Below are positions 44,693 to 53,925 of a DNA stretch of 64,000 nt, one piece after another (position 1 is the first letter of the stretch; each line of letters opens with the position of its first letter). Under the pieces are notes generated by a model. The model worked only from the letters and a program-made list of their open reading frames with translations. It did no database searches and had not been told where the DNA came from. The stretch comes from Psychrobacter glacincola (GTDB lineage: Bacteria; Pseudomonadota; Gammaproteobacteria; Pseudomonadales; Moraxellaceae): positions 124,001 through 188,000 of the forward strand of contig NZ_CAJGZK010000001.1 in the NCBI RefSeq assembly GCF_904846215.1, read 5' to 3'. Both the position numbers and the translations under genes were made by a program.

Positions 44693-44709
44693 TGTGGTAT
44701 TTTACCACA
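44693..44709. promoter_or_regulatory. Probable operator of the toxin-antitoxin pair
   Basis: TGTGGTA-TTT-TACCACA has perfect 7-base arms, 31 bases upstream of the antitoxin start. This fits the site bound by a ribbon-helix-helix antitoxin to repress its own operon. Confidence 0.6.
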
Positions 44710-44762
44710 GCTATAATATATTAACGACTATCATTCTGATGAAACGATAAAAGGAATAAAAA

Positions 44763-46016
44763 ATGCCACAACAAAACACTAAGCCAAATATGCCTTTCGC
44801 TCCCCAAATATCCGTCCCTGCTACCTACATGCGCGGCGGTACCTCAAAAGGCACTTTCTTTAAACTCTCTGATTTACCTGAGCGTTGCCAAGTCGCTGGC
44901 GAGTCACGTGATAAGTTTTTGTTACGTGTCATCGGTAGCCCTGACCCTTATGGTAAGCAAATCGACGGTTTAGGCAATGGCAGCTCTAGCACGTCAAAGA
45001 CGGTGATATTGTCTGAGTCTGATAAAGCAGACCACGATGTCAATTATCTGTTCGGACAAGTGAATATCGCCAAACCAATGATTGATTGGGCGGGTAACTG
45101 CGGTAATTTAACCGCTGCAGTTGGGGCTTGTGCGATTAATATGGGTTTGGTAGATGCCGACAAGATTGCTAACAGTATCCATGAAAATGCTGAAAGTGGT
45201 ATTTGCGAAGTACGTATTTGGCAACAGAATATCGGTAAAACTATTATTACTCATGTACCGGTTTATACCGACGCGCAAGGCAAGGTACAAGTACAAGAAA
45301 CCGGCGACTTTGAATTAGACGGTGTGACCTTCCCAGCTGCCGAAGTCAAGATTGAATTTATTGATCCGGTAGACTCGTCTAGCGATATGTTCCCTACTGG
45401 TAATCTGGTCGATGATTTTGACGTGTCTGGTTGTGGTCTCAATGCCGATAGCGTCAAAGCAACCTTTATCAGTGCGGGTATCCCAACGATTTTTATGCAG
45501 GCGGAAGATTTAGGCTTCACTGGCACAGAATTACAAGGTGATATCAATAGTGATAGCGAGCTACTTGCCAAGCTTGAAAAAATCCGCGCCAAAGGCGGTG
45601 TGGCGATGGGCTTGTTCAAAGACATTAGTGAGGCGCAAAGCAGTCAGCATATTCCAAAAATCGCTTGGGTAGCGCCTGCGCAAAGCTACAGCGCCTCTAG
45701 TGGCAAAGCCGTTGATGCCAATGAGATTGATCTGGTCGTACGAGCGATGAGTATGGGACAATTGCATCATGCGATGATGGGCACAGCAGCGGTTGCGATT
45801 GCCGCCGCAGCGACGACACAGGGTACATTGGTTAATCAAGCGGCAGGTGCAGGTGAATTGATGGAAGTGCGTTTTGGTCATCCTTCTGGCACGCTACTCG
45901 TAGGCGGTAAAACCGAAAAAGTCGATGGACGCTGGCAAGCCAAAAAAGTCTCGATGAGCCGCTCAGCCCGCCGTATTATGATCGGTGAAGTGTTTGTACC
46001 AGCGGATAGTTTTTAA
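44763..46016 (+). CDS. prpF: 2-methylaconitate cis-trans isomerase
   Basis: 417 residues. PrpF isomerises the product of AcnD so that aconitase can rehydrate it. Family marks are the N-terminal PATYMRGGTSKGTFF, DPYGKQIDGLGNGSSSTSKT, and WAGNCGNLTAAVGACAI, which carries the active-site Cys. MGTAAVAIAAAAT and VRFGHPSGTLLVGG occur near the C-terminus. ATG follows AAAAGGAAT. Its stop overlaps the stop of the convergent DMT gene by four bases, leaving no room for a terminator. Confidence 0.95.
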   Translation: MPQQNTKPNMPFAPQISVPATYMRGGTSKGTFFKLSDLPERCQVAGESRDKFLLRVIGSPDPYGKQIDGLGNGSSSTSKTVILSESDKADHDVNYLFGQVNIAKPMIDWAGNCGNLTAAVGACAINMGLVDADKIANSIHENAESGICEVRIWQQNIGKTIITHVPVYTDAQGKVQVQETGDFELDGVTFPAAEVKIEFIDPVDSSSDMFPTGNLVDDFDVSGCGLNADSVKATFISAGIPTIFMQAEDLGFTGTELQGDINSDSELLAKLEKIRAKGGVAMGLFKDISEAQSSQHIPKIAWVAPAQSYSASSGKAVDANEIDLVVRAMSMGQLHHAMMGTAAVAIAAAATTQGTLVNQAAGAGELMEVRFGHPSGTLLVGGKTEKVDGRWQAKKVSMSRSARRIMIGEVFVPADSF

Positions 46017-46501
46017 CCGTTAACTCTCGTCTCACCATATATCATTAACATCCCGCCTATAGTGACTAAGGCTAAGCCAGCAATTTTATAGATATCTATC
46101 GCTTTAATTTCTAAGCCAAACAAGCCCGTTTGGCTTAGTATCAGGGCAAAATACATTTGCCCAAGAAATACCCAAAGCAGTGTATTACCTGCGCCTATCT
46201 TTGGCGCGGCAATAAACATGAATAAGATATAAAAACTGCCCAAAAATCCTGGTAACCACATCCACCACGTCGCATTTTCAATCATTGGCGGCTTGATACC
46301 GCCACTCATCACATACGACAGCACTAAAGAAGCTAATGCACCTCCTAAGTATAAATAAAAGGTCGATTGTATTTGAGAGGCTTGTGTACTTTCTCGAAAA
46401 GCATTGACAATAGCCAGTTGCAGCGGAACAATAGCACCGCCTAACAGGCTAATCAAAACATAAGGAAGGATTTTCAAACGGTGTTCACCAAAAAAGAACA
46501 A
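46013..46501 (-). CDS. DMT-family transporter, YdcZ/DUF606 type
   Basis: 162 residues with five predicted membrane segments (SLLGGAIVPLQLAIV, FYLYLGGALASLVLSY, WWMWLPGFLGSFYILFMF, GNTLLWVFLGQMYFALIL and IAGLALVTIGGMLMIYG). This pattern fits the half-size YdcZ/DUF606 branch of the drug/metabolite transporter superfamily. The only start giving the whole first helix is TTG at 46501 with a weak ribosome-binding site, so the start is uncertain. It is convergent with prpF, overlapping by four bases. Substrate unknown. Confidence 0.75.
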   Translation of the reverse strand: MFFFGEHRLKILPYVLISLLGGAIVPLQLAIVNAFRESTQASQIQSTFYLYLGGALASLVLSYVMSGGIKPPMIENATWWMWLPGFLGSFYILFMFIAAPKIGAGNTLLWVFLGQMYFALILSQTGLFGLEIKAIDIYKIAGLALVTIGGMLMIYGETRVNG

Positions 46502-46586
46502 AGAATGTCTCTATATAATATCAAACTTTATTTTATTAATTTAATATAAAGTTTGTAAAATATTAAAATCCATGAGCTAAGTGTTT

Positions 46587-48440
46587 ATGCCAACTCGTCC
46601 TCAGCCGCGCCATGCCACTCTCAAGAACAAGCCGCCACTCAAAAAAGTTGAGCGCCGCGCATTGCTGTGGGATATCCTTAAAAAGCTAGCTGTCTTTGCC
46701 GCGCCTTATAAAATCTTAATCATAGCGACCTTGATACTAACGGTACTTGGCTCCTTTACCGCACAGGTCAATGCCTTTGTACTGCGCTATGCTGTTGATA
46801 CCTTGACCGAGATTGCCACCCTTGCCGAGCCTTGGGAAGCTGGCTTGCGTATGTTAACCATCATCAGTGCAGTGCTATTAACCAAAGAGATACTATCAAT
46901 ATTTATCTCTTTTGGTCAGCGCTTTTATGGCGAAAAAATCCGTATCAATCTGTCGCGTGATTTGTCGCAAAAGATTATTGAACGTATCTTGACCTATCGC
47001 ATGGCGTTTTATACCAGTAGCGAAAACGACAGCGGCAAATTACAAACCCGTATTGATTATGGCGTAAGCAGCTTAACAAGTTTGGTGCAAAACTTCTTTA
47101 TCGATATGCTGCCGCTATTTGCCAGTGCGATTGTCTCACTCATTATTATGTTTTCGACCAACGTTTGGATAGGCTTGGTCGGACTTATTATTATCCCGAT
47201 TTACTTCTTTATCAGTCAAAAACAAGCCAAGCGTTTGCAAGGTTTCCGTCGGCAGATGCGCGGCTTTAGAGAAGCCAAAAGCGGTCTGGTCATCTCGTTG
47301 ATTAACTCTATCAGTGTGGTCAAGTCCTTTGTCCGTGAATCTATTGAGGCGGAAAAGCACTTAACCATTCAAAAAGAGATGACCGACAATCAGCTGCGCA
47401 TTCGTAGTATTGGTTTTGTTTACGACGCGGTAAAAACCTTTATCGAGCAAATCGGCGTGGTGGTGATTATCGTGCTGACGTCTTACTTTGTATTAAAGGG
47501 TCAAATGACCATCGGTATGATTTTATTCCACGTCATGCTGTTTCAAAACGTCGCCGCCCCTATCCGTCAATTACATCGTATCTATGATCAAATCAATAAT
47601 GCCCTGACCTATGCTGAAGGCTTCTTTGAGATATTAGAGGATGAAAGCCAAGTCGAAAACATAGCGGGAATGAGCACCAAAAATCTGCAAGGTCACATTG
47701 AATTAAAAAACGTCGATTTTACTTACCCTAATGGCACCCAAGCACTAAAAGATGTCAGCTTTACCATCAAGCCCAATCGTATCACTGCGCTGGTGGGCTT
47801 AAGCGGTGCTGGCAAGAGTACGATTATCAATTTATTGGTAAAGTTTTATGCGCCAGATGCTGGCACGATATGTTTAGATGGGCACGACTTAGCAGACTGC
47901 GATACCCATGAATTGCGTCAAAATATCGGTCTGGTGCTGCAAAGCAATCATATATTTTCAGGTACGATCAGCGAAAATATTCGTTATGGCGATATGAATG
48001 CTAGTGATGAGGATATTGTTATCGCTGCCAAAAAAGCCTCGATTCATGAGCAAATCATATCGTTATCAAAAGGTTATGAGAGTACGGCTAAATCCTTATC
48101 AGGTGGTCAACAGCAGCGTATTGCGCTGGCACGAATGTTTTTAAAGGATCCGCCCATTGTGTTTTTGGATGAGCCAACGGCTAGCCTTGATGCCATCGCC
48201 AGTCAACAAGTGAAGAAAAGCTTGGATTTGATTAAAAAAGACAGGACGGTGATTATGGTGTCTCATAACATTGCCCAAATCATCGATGCTGATGATTTGG
48301 TGGTGATAGAAGATGGGCGCGTGGTTGAGACCGGCACGCACGAAGCGCTCTATGAGCAGCGCGGCAAGTATTTCGAGATATTTAGCGCCATGTCAGATAG
48401 TCTGAACTTAGATAAAATCAGTCAAACCTTGAATAGTTAA
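46587..48440 (+). CDS. ABC exporter, fused permease and ATPase
   Basis: About 617 residues. Six membrane segments form an N-terminal exporter domain (LRYAVDTL, FYGEKIRINLSRDL, SISVVKSFVRE). The ATPase has Walker A GLSGAGKST near 403-411, signature LSGGQQQRIALAR, Walker B PIVFLDEPTASLD and H-loop VSHNIAQI. It is a half-transporter that should act as a homodimer, like MsbA or multidrug exporters. A basic, proline-rich N-terminal tail precedes the first helix. ATG 46587 is preferred over GTG 46581. Substrate unknown. Confidence 0.9.
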   Translation: MPTRPQPRHATLKNKPPLKKVERRALLWDILKKLAVFAAPYKILIIATLILTVLGSFTAQVNAFVLRYAVDTLTEIATLAEPWEAGLRMLTIISAVLLTKEILSIFISFGQRFYGEKIRINLSRDLSQKIIERILTYRMAFYTSSENDSGKLQTRIDYGVSSLTSLVQNFFIDMLPLFASAIVSLIIMFSTNVWIGLVGLIIIPIYFFISQKQAKRLQGFRRQMRGFREAKSGLVISLINSISVVKSFVRESIEAEKHLTIQKEMTDNQLRIRSIGFVYDAVKTFIEQIGVVVIIVLTSYFVLKGQMTIGMILFHVMLFQNVAAPIRQLHRIYDQINNALTYAEGFFEILEDESQVENIAGMSTKNLQGHIELKNVDFTYPNGTQALKDVSFTIKPNRITALVGLSGAGKSTIINLLVKFYAPDAGTICLDGHDLADCDTHELRQNIGLVLQSNHIFSGTISENIRYGDMNASDEDIVIAAKKASIHEQIISLSKGYESTAKSLSGGQQQRIALARMFLKDPPIVFLDEPTASLDAIASQQVKKSLDLIKKDRTVIMVSHNIAQIIDADDLVVIEDGRVVETGTHEALYEQRGKYFEIFSAMSDSLNLDKISQTLNS

Positions 48441-48523
48441 TGCGGCACGAAATCGTTATAATGCTCACTCTTTGCTGCATCTTATTTTTGATTATCCTTT
48501 AAATCGTTAGAAGCTGTGTGATT

Positions 48524-49114
48524 ATGACTTGTGAAATTTCGATAAAAACCTTTGATGAATTAACCTCTGTTGATCTATATCATATTTTAAAAGCGCGCTC
48601 GCAAGTGTTTGTGGTTGAGCAAAATTGCCCTTATCAAGACATGGACGAGGTTGATTTTGACTGCTTACATCTGGTCGCGCACCAAAACGAGCAACTGATT
48701 GGCTATTGCCGTATCATTCCGCCTGTTTTTAATAGCAAAAAATCCGTCGTCACCGCATCCGGTCCTATTCCCTCGATTGGTCGCGTGCTGGTATTAGCCG
48801 CGCACCGCGGTGATGGTGTTGCACGGCAAATGATGCTAGAGGCCATCAAATATTGCCGTAAAAAATACGGTAAAAAGCCTATCATCATCTCAGCCCAGAC
48901 CTATTTATTACATTTTTATCACTCTCTTGGGTTTATCGCTGAAGGTGAGCCTTATTTTGAGGACGGCATTGAGCATGTCATCATGGTGTTACCTATTATT
49001 AAAAAGATAAAGGTAAAAAAAGAAAGCTCAGGCGCTACCAATAGCATTCTTAGCTTTTTGCTATTGATGTTGGCACTGTTGTTTATTATTGGTTTACTGT
49101 ATTTAATGGTCTAA
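48524..49114 (+). CDS. ElaA-like GNAT acetyltransferase with added C-terminal membrane helix
   Basis: 196 residues. The first 150 are the ElaA type of GNAT fold: LYHILKARSQVFVVEQNCPYQDMDEVDFDCLHL, then the acetyl-CoA-binding IGRVLVLAAHRGDGVARQMM and FYHSLGFIAEGEPYFEDGIEHVIM. A Lys-rich linker (KKIKVKKESS) leads to one hydrophobic helix at about 174-195 that is not part of the usual ElaA protein. It is therefore probably held at the inner membrane. ATG 48524 is used; GTG 48518 would add two residues. The acetylated substrate is unknown. Confidence 0.85.
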   Translation: MTCEISIKTFDELTSVDLYHILKARSQVFVVEQNCPYQDMDEVDFDCLHLVAHQNEQLIGYCRIIPPVFNSKKSVVTASGPIPSIGRVLVLAAHRGDGVARQMMLEAIKYCRKKYGKKPIIISAQTYLLHFYHSLGFIAEGEPYFEDGIEHVIMVLPIIKKIKVKKESSGATNSILSFLLLMLALLFIIGLLYLMV

Positions 49115-49256
49115 AGGTTTGTTGCCCTAAAGGCAGGTCTTACACTACTTCACTGTGCTTCGATTGTGAGTGTGCTATTTTTGATAGCATACTTATTGAT
49201 TCGTAATAGGATTGATAAGTTACTTACATATCTGACTCAAGGAAGAGGTAACGATT

Positions 49257-50759
49257 ATGTCCAATGTCGAAAGTAATGTCCGACCAGAGTATGACGGTGA
49301 GATTGAAAAAATCGCCAATTATGTACTCAACTACTCTATAGATAACGACTCCCCAAACAGCGATAATGCTTGGAATACCGCTCGCTACTGCCTTATGGAT
49401 ACGCTTGGCTGCGGACTACTGGCATTGCGCTTCCCTGAATGTACCAAGCATTTAGGTCCTGATTGTCCTGATCAAATTACCCCTAATGGCGCACGTGTCC
49501 CTGGTACCTCCTACCGCCTAGACCCTATAAAAGCCGCCTTTGATATCGGCTGCATTGTACGCTGGCTTGATTATAATGATACTTGGCTCGCTGCCGAATG
49601 GGGGCACCCTTCTGATAATTTAGGGGCGATTTTGGCGGTGGCGGATTATATCAGCCAGCAAAACGTCAGTCAGGGTCGTGCGCCGCTTATGATGAAAGCC
49701 GTATTAGAGGCCATGATTATGGCACATGAGATTCAAGGCGTGCTGGCATTAGACAACTCCTTTAACCGCGTGGGACTTGATCATGTCTTTTTAGTGAAGT
49801 TGGCGTCGACTGCCGTGGTTGCTAAATTATATGACTTGCCCCATGAGCGTGTTATGGCAGCTATCTCACAAGCGATTGTCGATGGTCAAGCGCTACGTAC
49901 TTATCGTCATGCCCCCAATGCTGGCAGCCGTAAATCTTGGGCTGCAGGTGATGCGACCAGTCGCGCTGTGCGTTTAGTCGATATCACGCGCCGCGGTGAA
50001 ATGGGCATTCCCTCTGCATTGACAGCGCCGCAATGGGGCTTTTATGATGTGCTCTTTAGTCATACCAATAAGGATTTGGCGCTCAAGCCTGAAAACGAGC
50101 GCCGCTTTACCTTTCAGCGCGAGTTTGGCAGCTATGTGATGGAGAATATCTTATTTAAGATAAGCTTCCCTGCTGAGTTCCATGCGCAAACTGCTTGTGA
50201 GGCGGCCGTTATCTTGCATCCACGTATCGATGACCGCATGGAAGATATTGAAAAAATCATCCTAACGACTCATGAGTCTGCTATTCGCATCATCTCAAAA
50301 GAAGGCACGCTGTCCAATCCTGCCGATCGCGATCATTGCTTACAATATATGGTCGCTGTGGCTTTACTCACCGGTGATTTGATGGCTGAAAACTATGAAG
50401 ATGACTATCATGCCGAGCATCATATTTTGATTGATGGTCTGCGCCATAAGATGGTCGTTGAAGAAGATGCTGGTTATTCAAAAGACTATCATGATCCAAG
50501 TAAGCGCTCGATTGCCAATGCCATTCAGGTATTCTTTAAAGATGGCAGTAGTACCGACAAGGTGGCGATTGAATACCCTATCGGTCATAAACGCCGCCGT
50601 AATGAAGGCTTGCCGATATTGGAGGCCAAGTTTCGTGCCAGTCTTGCCACGCGGTTTATCGACAGTCGCTGTACAGAGATTTTTGCATTGTGTGGCGATC
50701 AGCAGCGCTTAGAGCAAACACCGGTGAACGAATTTATGGATTTATTGGTAACCTATTAA
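49257..50759 (+). CDS. prpD: 2-methylcitrate dehydratase, MmgE/PrpD family
   Basis: 500 residues, the usual PrpD length. It dehydrates 2-methylcitrate without an iron-sulfur cluster. Family text includes ARYCLMDTLGCGLLAL near 43-58, DIGCIVRWLDYNDTWLAAEWGHPSDNLGAILAVADY and ISQAIVDGQALRTYRHAPNAGSRKSWAAGDA. FPAEFHAQTACEAA and PIGHKRRR follow near the end. ATG at 49257 has GGAAGAGG ten bases upstream. It sits apart from prpBC-acnD-prpF behind three unrelated genes, and duplicates the step done by AcnD plus PrpF. Confidence 0.94.
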   Translation: MSNVESNVRPEYDGEIEKIANYVLNYSIDNDSPNSDNAWNTARYCLMDTLGCGLLALRFPECTKHLGPDCPDQITPNGARVPGTSYRLDPIKAAFDIGCIVRWLDYNDTWLAAEWGHPSDNLGAILAVADYISQQNVSQGRAPLMMKAVLEAMIMAHEIQGVLALDNSFNRVGLDHVFLVKLASTAVVAKLYDLPHERVMAAISQAIVDGQALRTYRHAPNAGSRKSWAAGDATSRAVRLVDITRRGEMGIPSALTAPQWGFYDVLFSHTNKDLALKPENERRFTFQREFGSYVMENILFKISFPAEFHAQTACEAAVILHPRIDDRMEDIEKIILTTHESAIRIISKEGTLSNPADRDHCLQYMVAVALLTGDLMAENYEDDYHAEHHILIDGLRHKMVVEEDAGYSKDYHDPSKRSIANAIQVFFKDGSSTDKVAIEYPIGHKRRRNEGLPILEAKFRASLATRFIDSRCTEIFALCGDQQRLEQTPVNEFMDLLVTY

Positions 50760-50795
50760 GCAATTGATTATTATTTTTGATTGTTACTTCAGTAT

Positions 50796-51587
50796 TTACC
50801 ACGGTATCGATTCCCCTGCCCAATCCACAAAACTCCCTGATTGGGCAGCACCCATCTTGCTGAGCACTTCAAGCAAGCATTCAGCACTGTAGGCTGGCGA
50901 AAACAACTGTCCGTCAGCTACGTTGCCCTGAAACGGAGCTGAAAGTTGCGTATTGACGGTGCCGGGCTGCATCACTACCACGCAGACGTCTTTAAGAGAG
51001 CGACTCCACTCGATACTCAGATTTTTCATACCCATATTGAGTGCCGCCTTACTCATACGGTAGCTGTACCAACCGCCAAGTTGATTGTCACTGATACTAC
51101 CTACCCGCGCTGATATCGTCGCAAAAATCGCCGGCTTGTCTGAGCTGCGTTCAGATTTTGCCAATAGCGGCTTGATATGCTTGGCAATAAGCAAGCTTGC
51201 TAAAGCATTGACCTGCATGTTCTGTAAAAAAAACTCACTTTCAAGCTGCTGTAGTGCTTTTTCTGGCTGCTGCGTCTTGGTGTGCAGCAGCCCAGCACAA
51301 TTAATCACCCAATCTATATAGGTGGTTTGCTGCTTAATCGTCTCAGCTGCTTGTTTGATACTTTGCTCGTCACAGATATCCATGGCTATCCAGTACAGAT
51401 TCTCTGCTTCAAAATCAGGCACGCTTTTATGGTACGTGGCAAAGACGCGGATGTCAGTATTGCTGTTCGTACTGTTATGCGTACCAGTGCTGGCGTGTTC
51501 ATTGGTCGCAGTTTGTACCAGTTGCTCAACCATGGCTTTACCGATACCACCTGTACCGCCAATGATAAAATAATTTTTAGTATTCAT
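50796..51587 (-). CDS. Short-chain dehydrogenase/reductase (SDR), C-factor-like
   Basis: 263 residues. NAD(P)-binding motif YFIIGGTGGIGKAMVEQL at the N-terminus, NCAGLLHT near 92-99, active-site Ser in SARVGSISDNQ, and the YxxxK pair in WYSYRMSKAALNMG. It ends VDWAGESIPW, typical of CsgA/C-factor-like SDRs, whose C-terminal tail often reads DWxGxxxPW. Substrate unknown. It is convergent with prpD, and no operon partner is evident. Confidence 0.9.
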   Translation of the reverse strand: MNTKNYFIIGGTGGIGKAMVEQLVQTATNEHASTGTHNSTNSNTDIRVFATYHKSVPDFEAENLYWIAMDICDEQSIKQAAETIKQQTTYIDWVINCAGLLHTKTQQPEKALQQLESEFFLQNMQVNALASLLIAKHIKPLLAKSERSSDKPAIFATISARVGSISDNQLGGWYSYRMSKAALNMGMKNLSIEWSRSLKDVCVVVMQPGTVNTQLSAPFQGNVADGQLFSPAYSAECLLEVLSKMGAAQSGSFVDWAGESIPW

Positions 51588-51696
51588 AAGGCGTTCATCC
51601 TTGTGAGTATTTATAGCGGTTATGACGCAATAGTAAACTACTTCCTACTATATTGATTCAATGTAAACCTATTTACCATAGGGGGAGTGTGTCACT

Positions 51697-51834
51697 TATA
51701 GTTAAAATATCTCAAAAACGCTACAGCGCTGCTGGTATAAATTTTTTGCAGCCTCTGTCTGCATAGGCACAGCAAGCAAGAAAAATTGATACCAGCAGTA
51801 CCTAATGTGTCGATATTACTTTTCACTGACTATA
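51697..51834 (+). repeat. MITE-like palindromic repeat, copy 2 (138 bp)
   Basis: It has the same length and orientation as copy 1 at 38041, with only scattered differences: TATAGTTAAAATATCTCAAA at the left and TTCACTGACTATA at the right. Between lies an interior palindrome that folds into a long hairpin. Confidence 0.85.
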
Positions 51835-51903
51835 TCTTGAACACTGAGCAAATAATGAATGTTTGCAGCATTATTTTTATAAAACAGGATATGCACAAGA
51901 ACA

Positions 51904-51931
51904 AAAAAGCCGCCATAACAGGCAGCTTTTT
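51904..51931 (-). terminator. Bidirectional terminator near the NCS2 permease gene
   Basis: AAAAAGCCGCC and GGCAGCTTTTT pair with one mismatch around a 6-base loop. It lies 50 bases past the stop of the minus-strand permease and can serve either strand. Confidence 0.7.
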
Positions 51932-51980
51932 ATACGTTTATTTTAATTGTTTAGCATTGCAGCATTAGTCTTCTCAGAGA

Positions 51981-53462
51981 CTAATGCTGAGCCGGTTCTT
52001 TTGATACAGGAATCTCTTTCCCATCGCAATCAAACAATTTGCCTTCAGTAAAATAATCGCCTTCATATAGATCAACCATCACCACAGGACGCACCGAGCG
52101 GTCTTCTGTACCAGCAACGAATACGGACTGTTGGTCTGAATTACCTATTTTTAAGTGGTTAAATAACAAGTTTAGGGCAATAGCCATAATAGCCGCAGAG
52201 CTGATACCTGAATGGAAAATCGTAGCAAACCAGTCTGGGAATTGATCATAAAATGCTGGTGCAGCAATCGGTAGCATACCAAAACCAATAGAGGTCGCAA
52301 CAATGATGAGGTTCATATTATTGGTGTAGCTGACTTGCGCAAGGGTACGAATACCACTGGCTGCAACCGTACCAAACAAGACGATACCGGCGCCGCCAAG
52401 TACAGCGGTAGGAACAGTAGCGATAACACGACCCATAATCGGCATCAAGCCCAAAACAACCAAGATAATACCGGCGTAAGCGACTACAAAACGGCTTTTA
52501 ACACCCGTTACTGCAACTAGACCTACGTTTTGTGCAAAAGCACTTTGAGTAAATGAGCCGAATATAGGGGCAATCATACTGGCTGCCATGTCAGCTCGTA
52601 GTCCATTACCCAGACGTTTTGAATCGATATCCGTCTCAATAATATCGCCAACCGCCAAAATATCTGCTGACGTTTCAACCAAAATAACCAATACTACGAT
52701 AAACATAGAGATAATTGCCGCAATCTCAAAGGTCGGCATACCAAAATGGAACGGTGTTGGCAAAGCAAAAATAGAGCCTGTCGTAATACCAGAGAAATCC
52801 ACCAAGCCTAATGCCCAAGCAACAAAAGTACCAATGACCATCGCTAATAGAATTGATAAGCGACTGATTGCCGCATTACCAAGCTTACTTAGTAATAACA
52901 CCATCGCTAGCGTGAAGCCAGCCAGACCAATATTGGTCATACTACCAAAGGTAGGTAAGTTGCTGTTGCCGCCCATTGCCCAGCGAGCAGCAACTGGCAT
53001 CAAGGTCAAACCAATGGTAGTAATGACGGTGCCGGTGACCAATGGCGGAAAGAACTTGATAATCTGGGAGAAAATAGGCGTAATCAAAAAGCCCAGCGCA
53101 GAGGCGGCAATGACAGCACCAAACACAGAAGGTAGTCCGCCCCCCGTCGTCACAATCGCAACCACGGTTGCAACACTCGCAAATGATACACCTTGTACAA
53201 GTGGCAGCTGACAACCAAAGAATGGCACGCCAATCGTTTGCAATAAAGTCGCAATACCACCGATAAATAATGAGGCGGCAATTAATAAGCCGATTTCAGC
53301 GGGTAATAATCCAGCCGCCTGTCCAACAATCAATGGAACTGCAATAATACCGCCATACATGGTCAGTACATGTTGAAAGCCATAAGCAATATTGGCACCA
53401 ATACCCAAATTTTCGTCTTCTGGGCGGGCAACTGCCGATTGAGAAGTAGATTTAATATCCAT
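51981..53462 (-). CDS. NCS2-family purine (xanthine/urate or uracil) permease
   Basis: 493 residues, about 14 hydrophobic segments. The nucleobase-ascorbate signature is visible as QNVGLVAVTG near 315-324. The conserved VQGVSFAS at about 90 and ETSADILAVGDIIE near 262 fit the xanthine/urate branch better than UraA, but specificity cannot be fixed by reading. It has a proton-symport-type inner-membrane topology. A 463-base upstream region separates it from the divergent DUF2868 gene; I see no purine-riboswitch core there. A terminator hairpin follows. Confidence 0.88.
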   Translation of the reverse strand: MDIKSTSQSAVARPEDENLGIGANIAYGFQHVLTMYGGIIAVPLIVGQAAGLLPAEIGLLIAASLFIGGIATLLQTIGVPFFGCQLPLVQGVSFASVATVVAIVTTGGGLPSVFGAVIAASALGFLITPIFSQIIKFFPPLVTGTVITTIGLTLMPVAARWAMGGNSNLPTFGSMTNIGLAGFTLAMVLLLSKLGNAAISRLSILLAMVIGTFVAWALGLVDFSGITTGSIFALPTPFHFGMPTFEIAAIISMFIVVLVILVETSADILAVGDIIETDIDSKRLGNGLRADMAASMIAPIFGSFTQSAFAQNVGLVAVTGVKSRFVVAYAGIILVVLGLMPIMGRVIATVPTAVLGGAGIVLFGTVAASGIRTLAQVSYTNNMNLIIVATSIGFGMLPIAAPAFYDQFPDWFATIFHSGISSAAIMAIALNLLFNHLKIGNSDQQSVFVAGTEDRSVRPVVMVDLYEGDYFTEGKLFDCDGKEIPVSKEPAQH

Positions 53463-53925
53463 ATTAAATAGCCGTCCTTCGTGTTCTGTTTCTGTTGTTG
53501 ATATGTTCTAGGCTTGTTCTTCGACAACTCCTAGAATGGGACTCAAGATTATGATGAAACCAAATACGCTGCCTATATTACTAAAAAGGCCTATCATCCT
53601 TTTATTCGTCACTCTTTATTATTATTCAGATATTACGCTACTTTTGTTTATAACGGCAGATAGCGCTGTGTATAATCTGAATTTGACATTAGAATAGGTA
53701 GCGTATTTGATGAAAACATTTAAATCAGGATTCTAATGTGTTTTTAGCATACCGCTTATTTACGATAACTACCAGTTATTATTGACCATATGGTCAGGTT
53801 TTTTGTTAGTGAAACCAATATAGTTAAAATTAACACCGATAACTATCAGAAATAAAGCAATCATTGCCTTAATTTTTAACACATTTTATATATCATTTCA
53901 CCATTGATTATACGGACATCAGACC
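53463..53925. other. Divergent intergenic region, no gene seen
   Basis: 463 bases between the purine permease and the DUF2868 gene, AT-rich. Contains a small hairpin CTAGG/CCTAG (about 53507-53533) in the permease leader and TATAGTTAAAATTAAC at about 53819, which resembles only the first bases of the MITE-like repeat. Nothing else was recognised. Confidence 0.4.

Noticed and set aside
53463..53720. Purine riboswitch in the leader of the NCS2 permease
   Set aside because: The conserved purine-aptamer core could not be found on the minus strand; only a short hairpin is present.
53819..53834. TATAGTTAAAATTAAC as a fourth copy of the MITE-like repeat
   Set aside because: Only the first 12-14 bases match; the palindromic interior and right end are missing.
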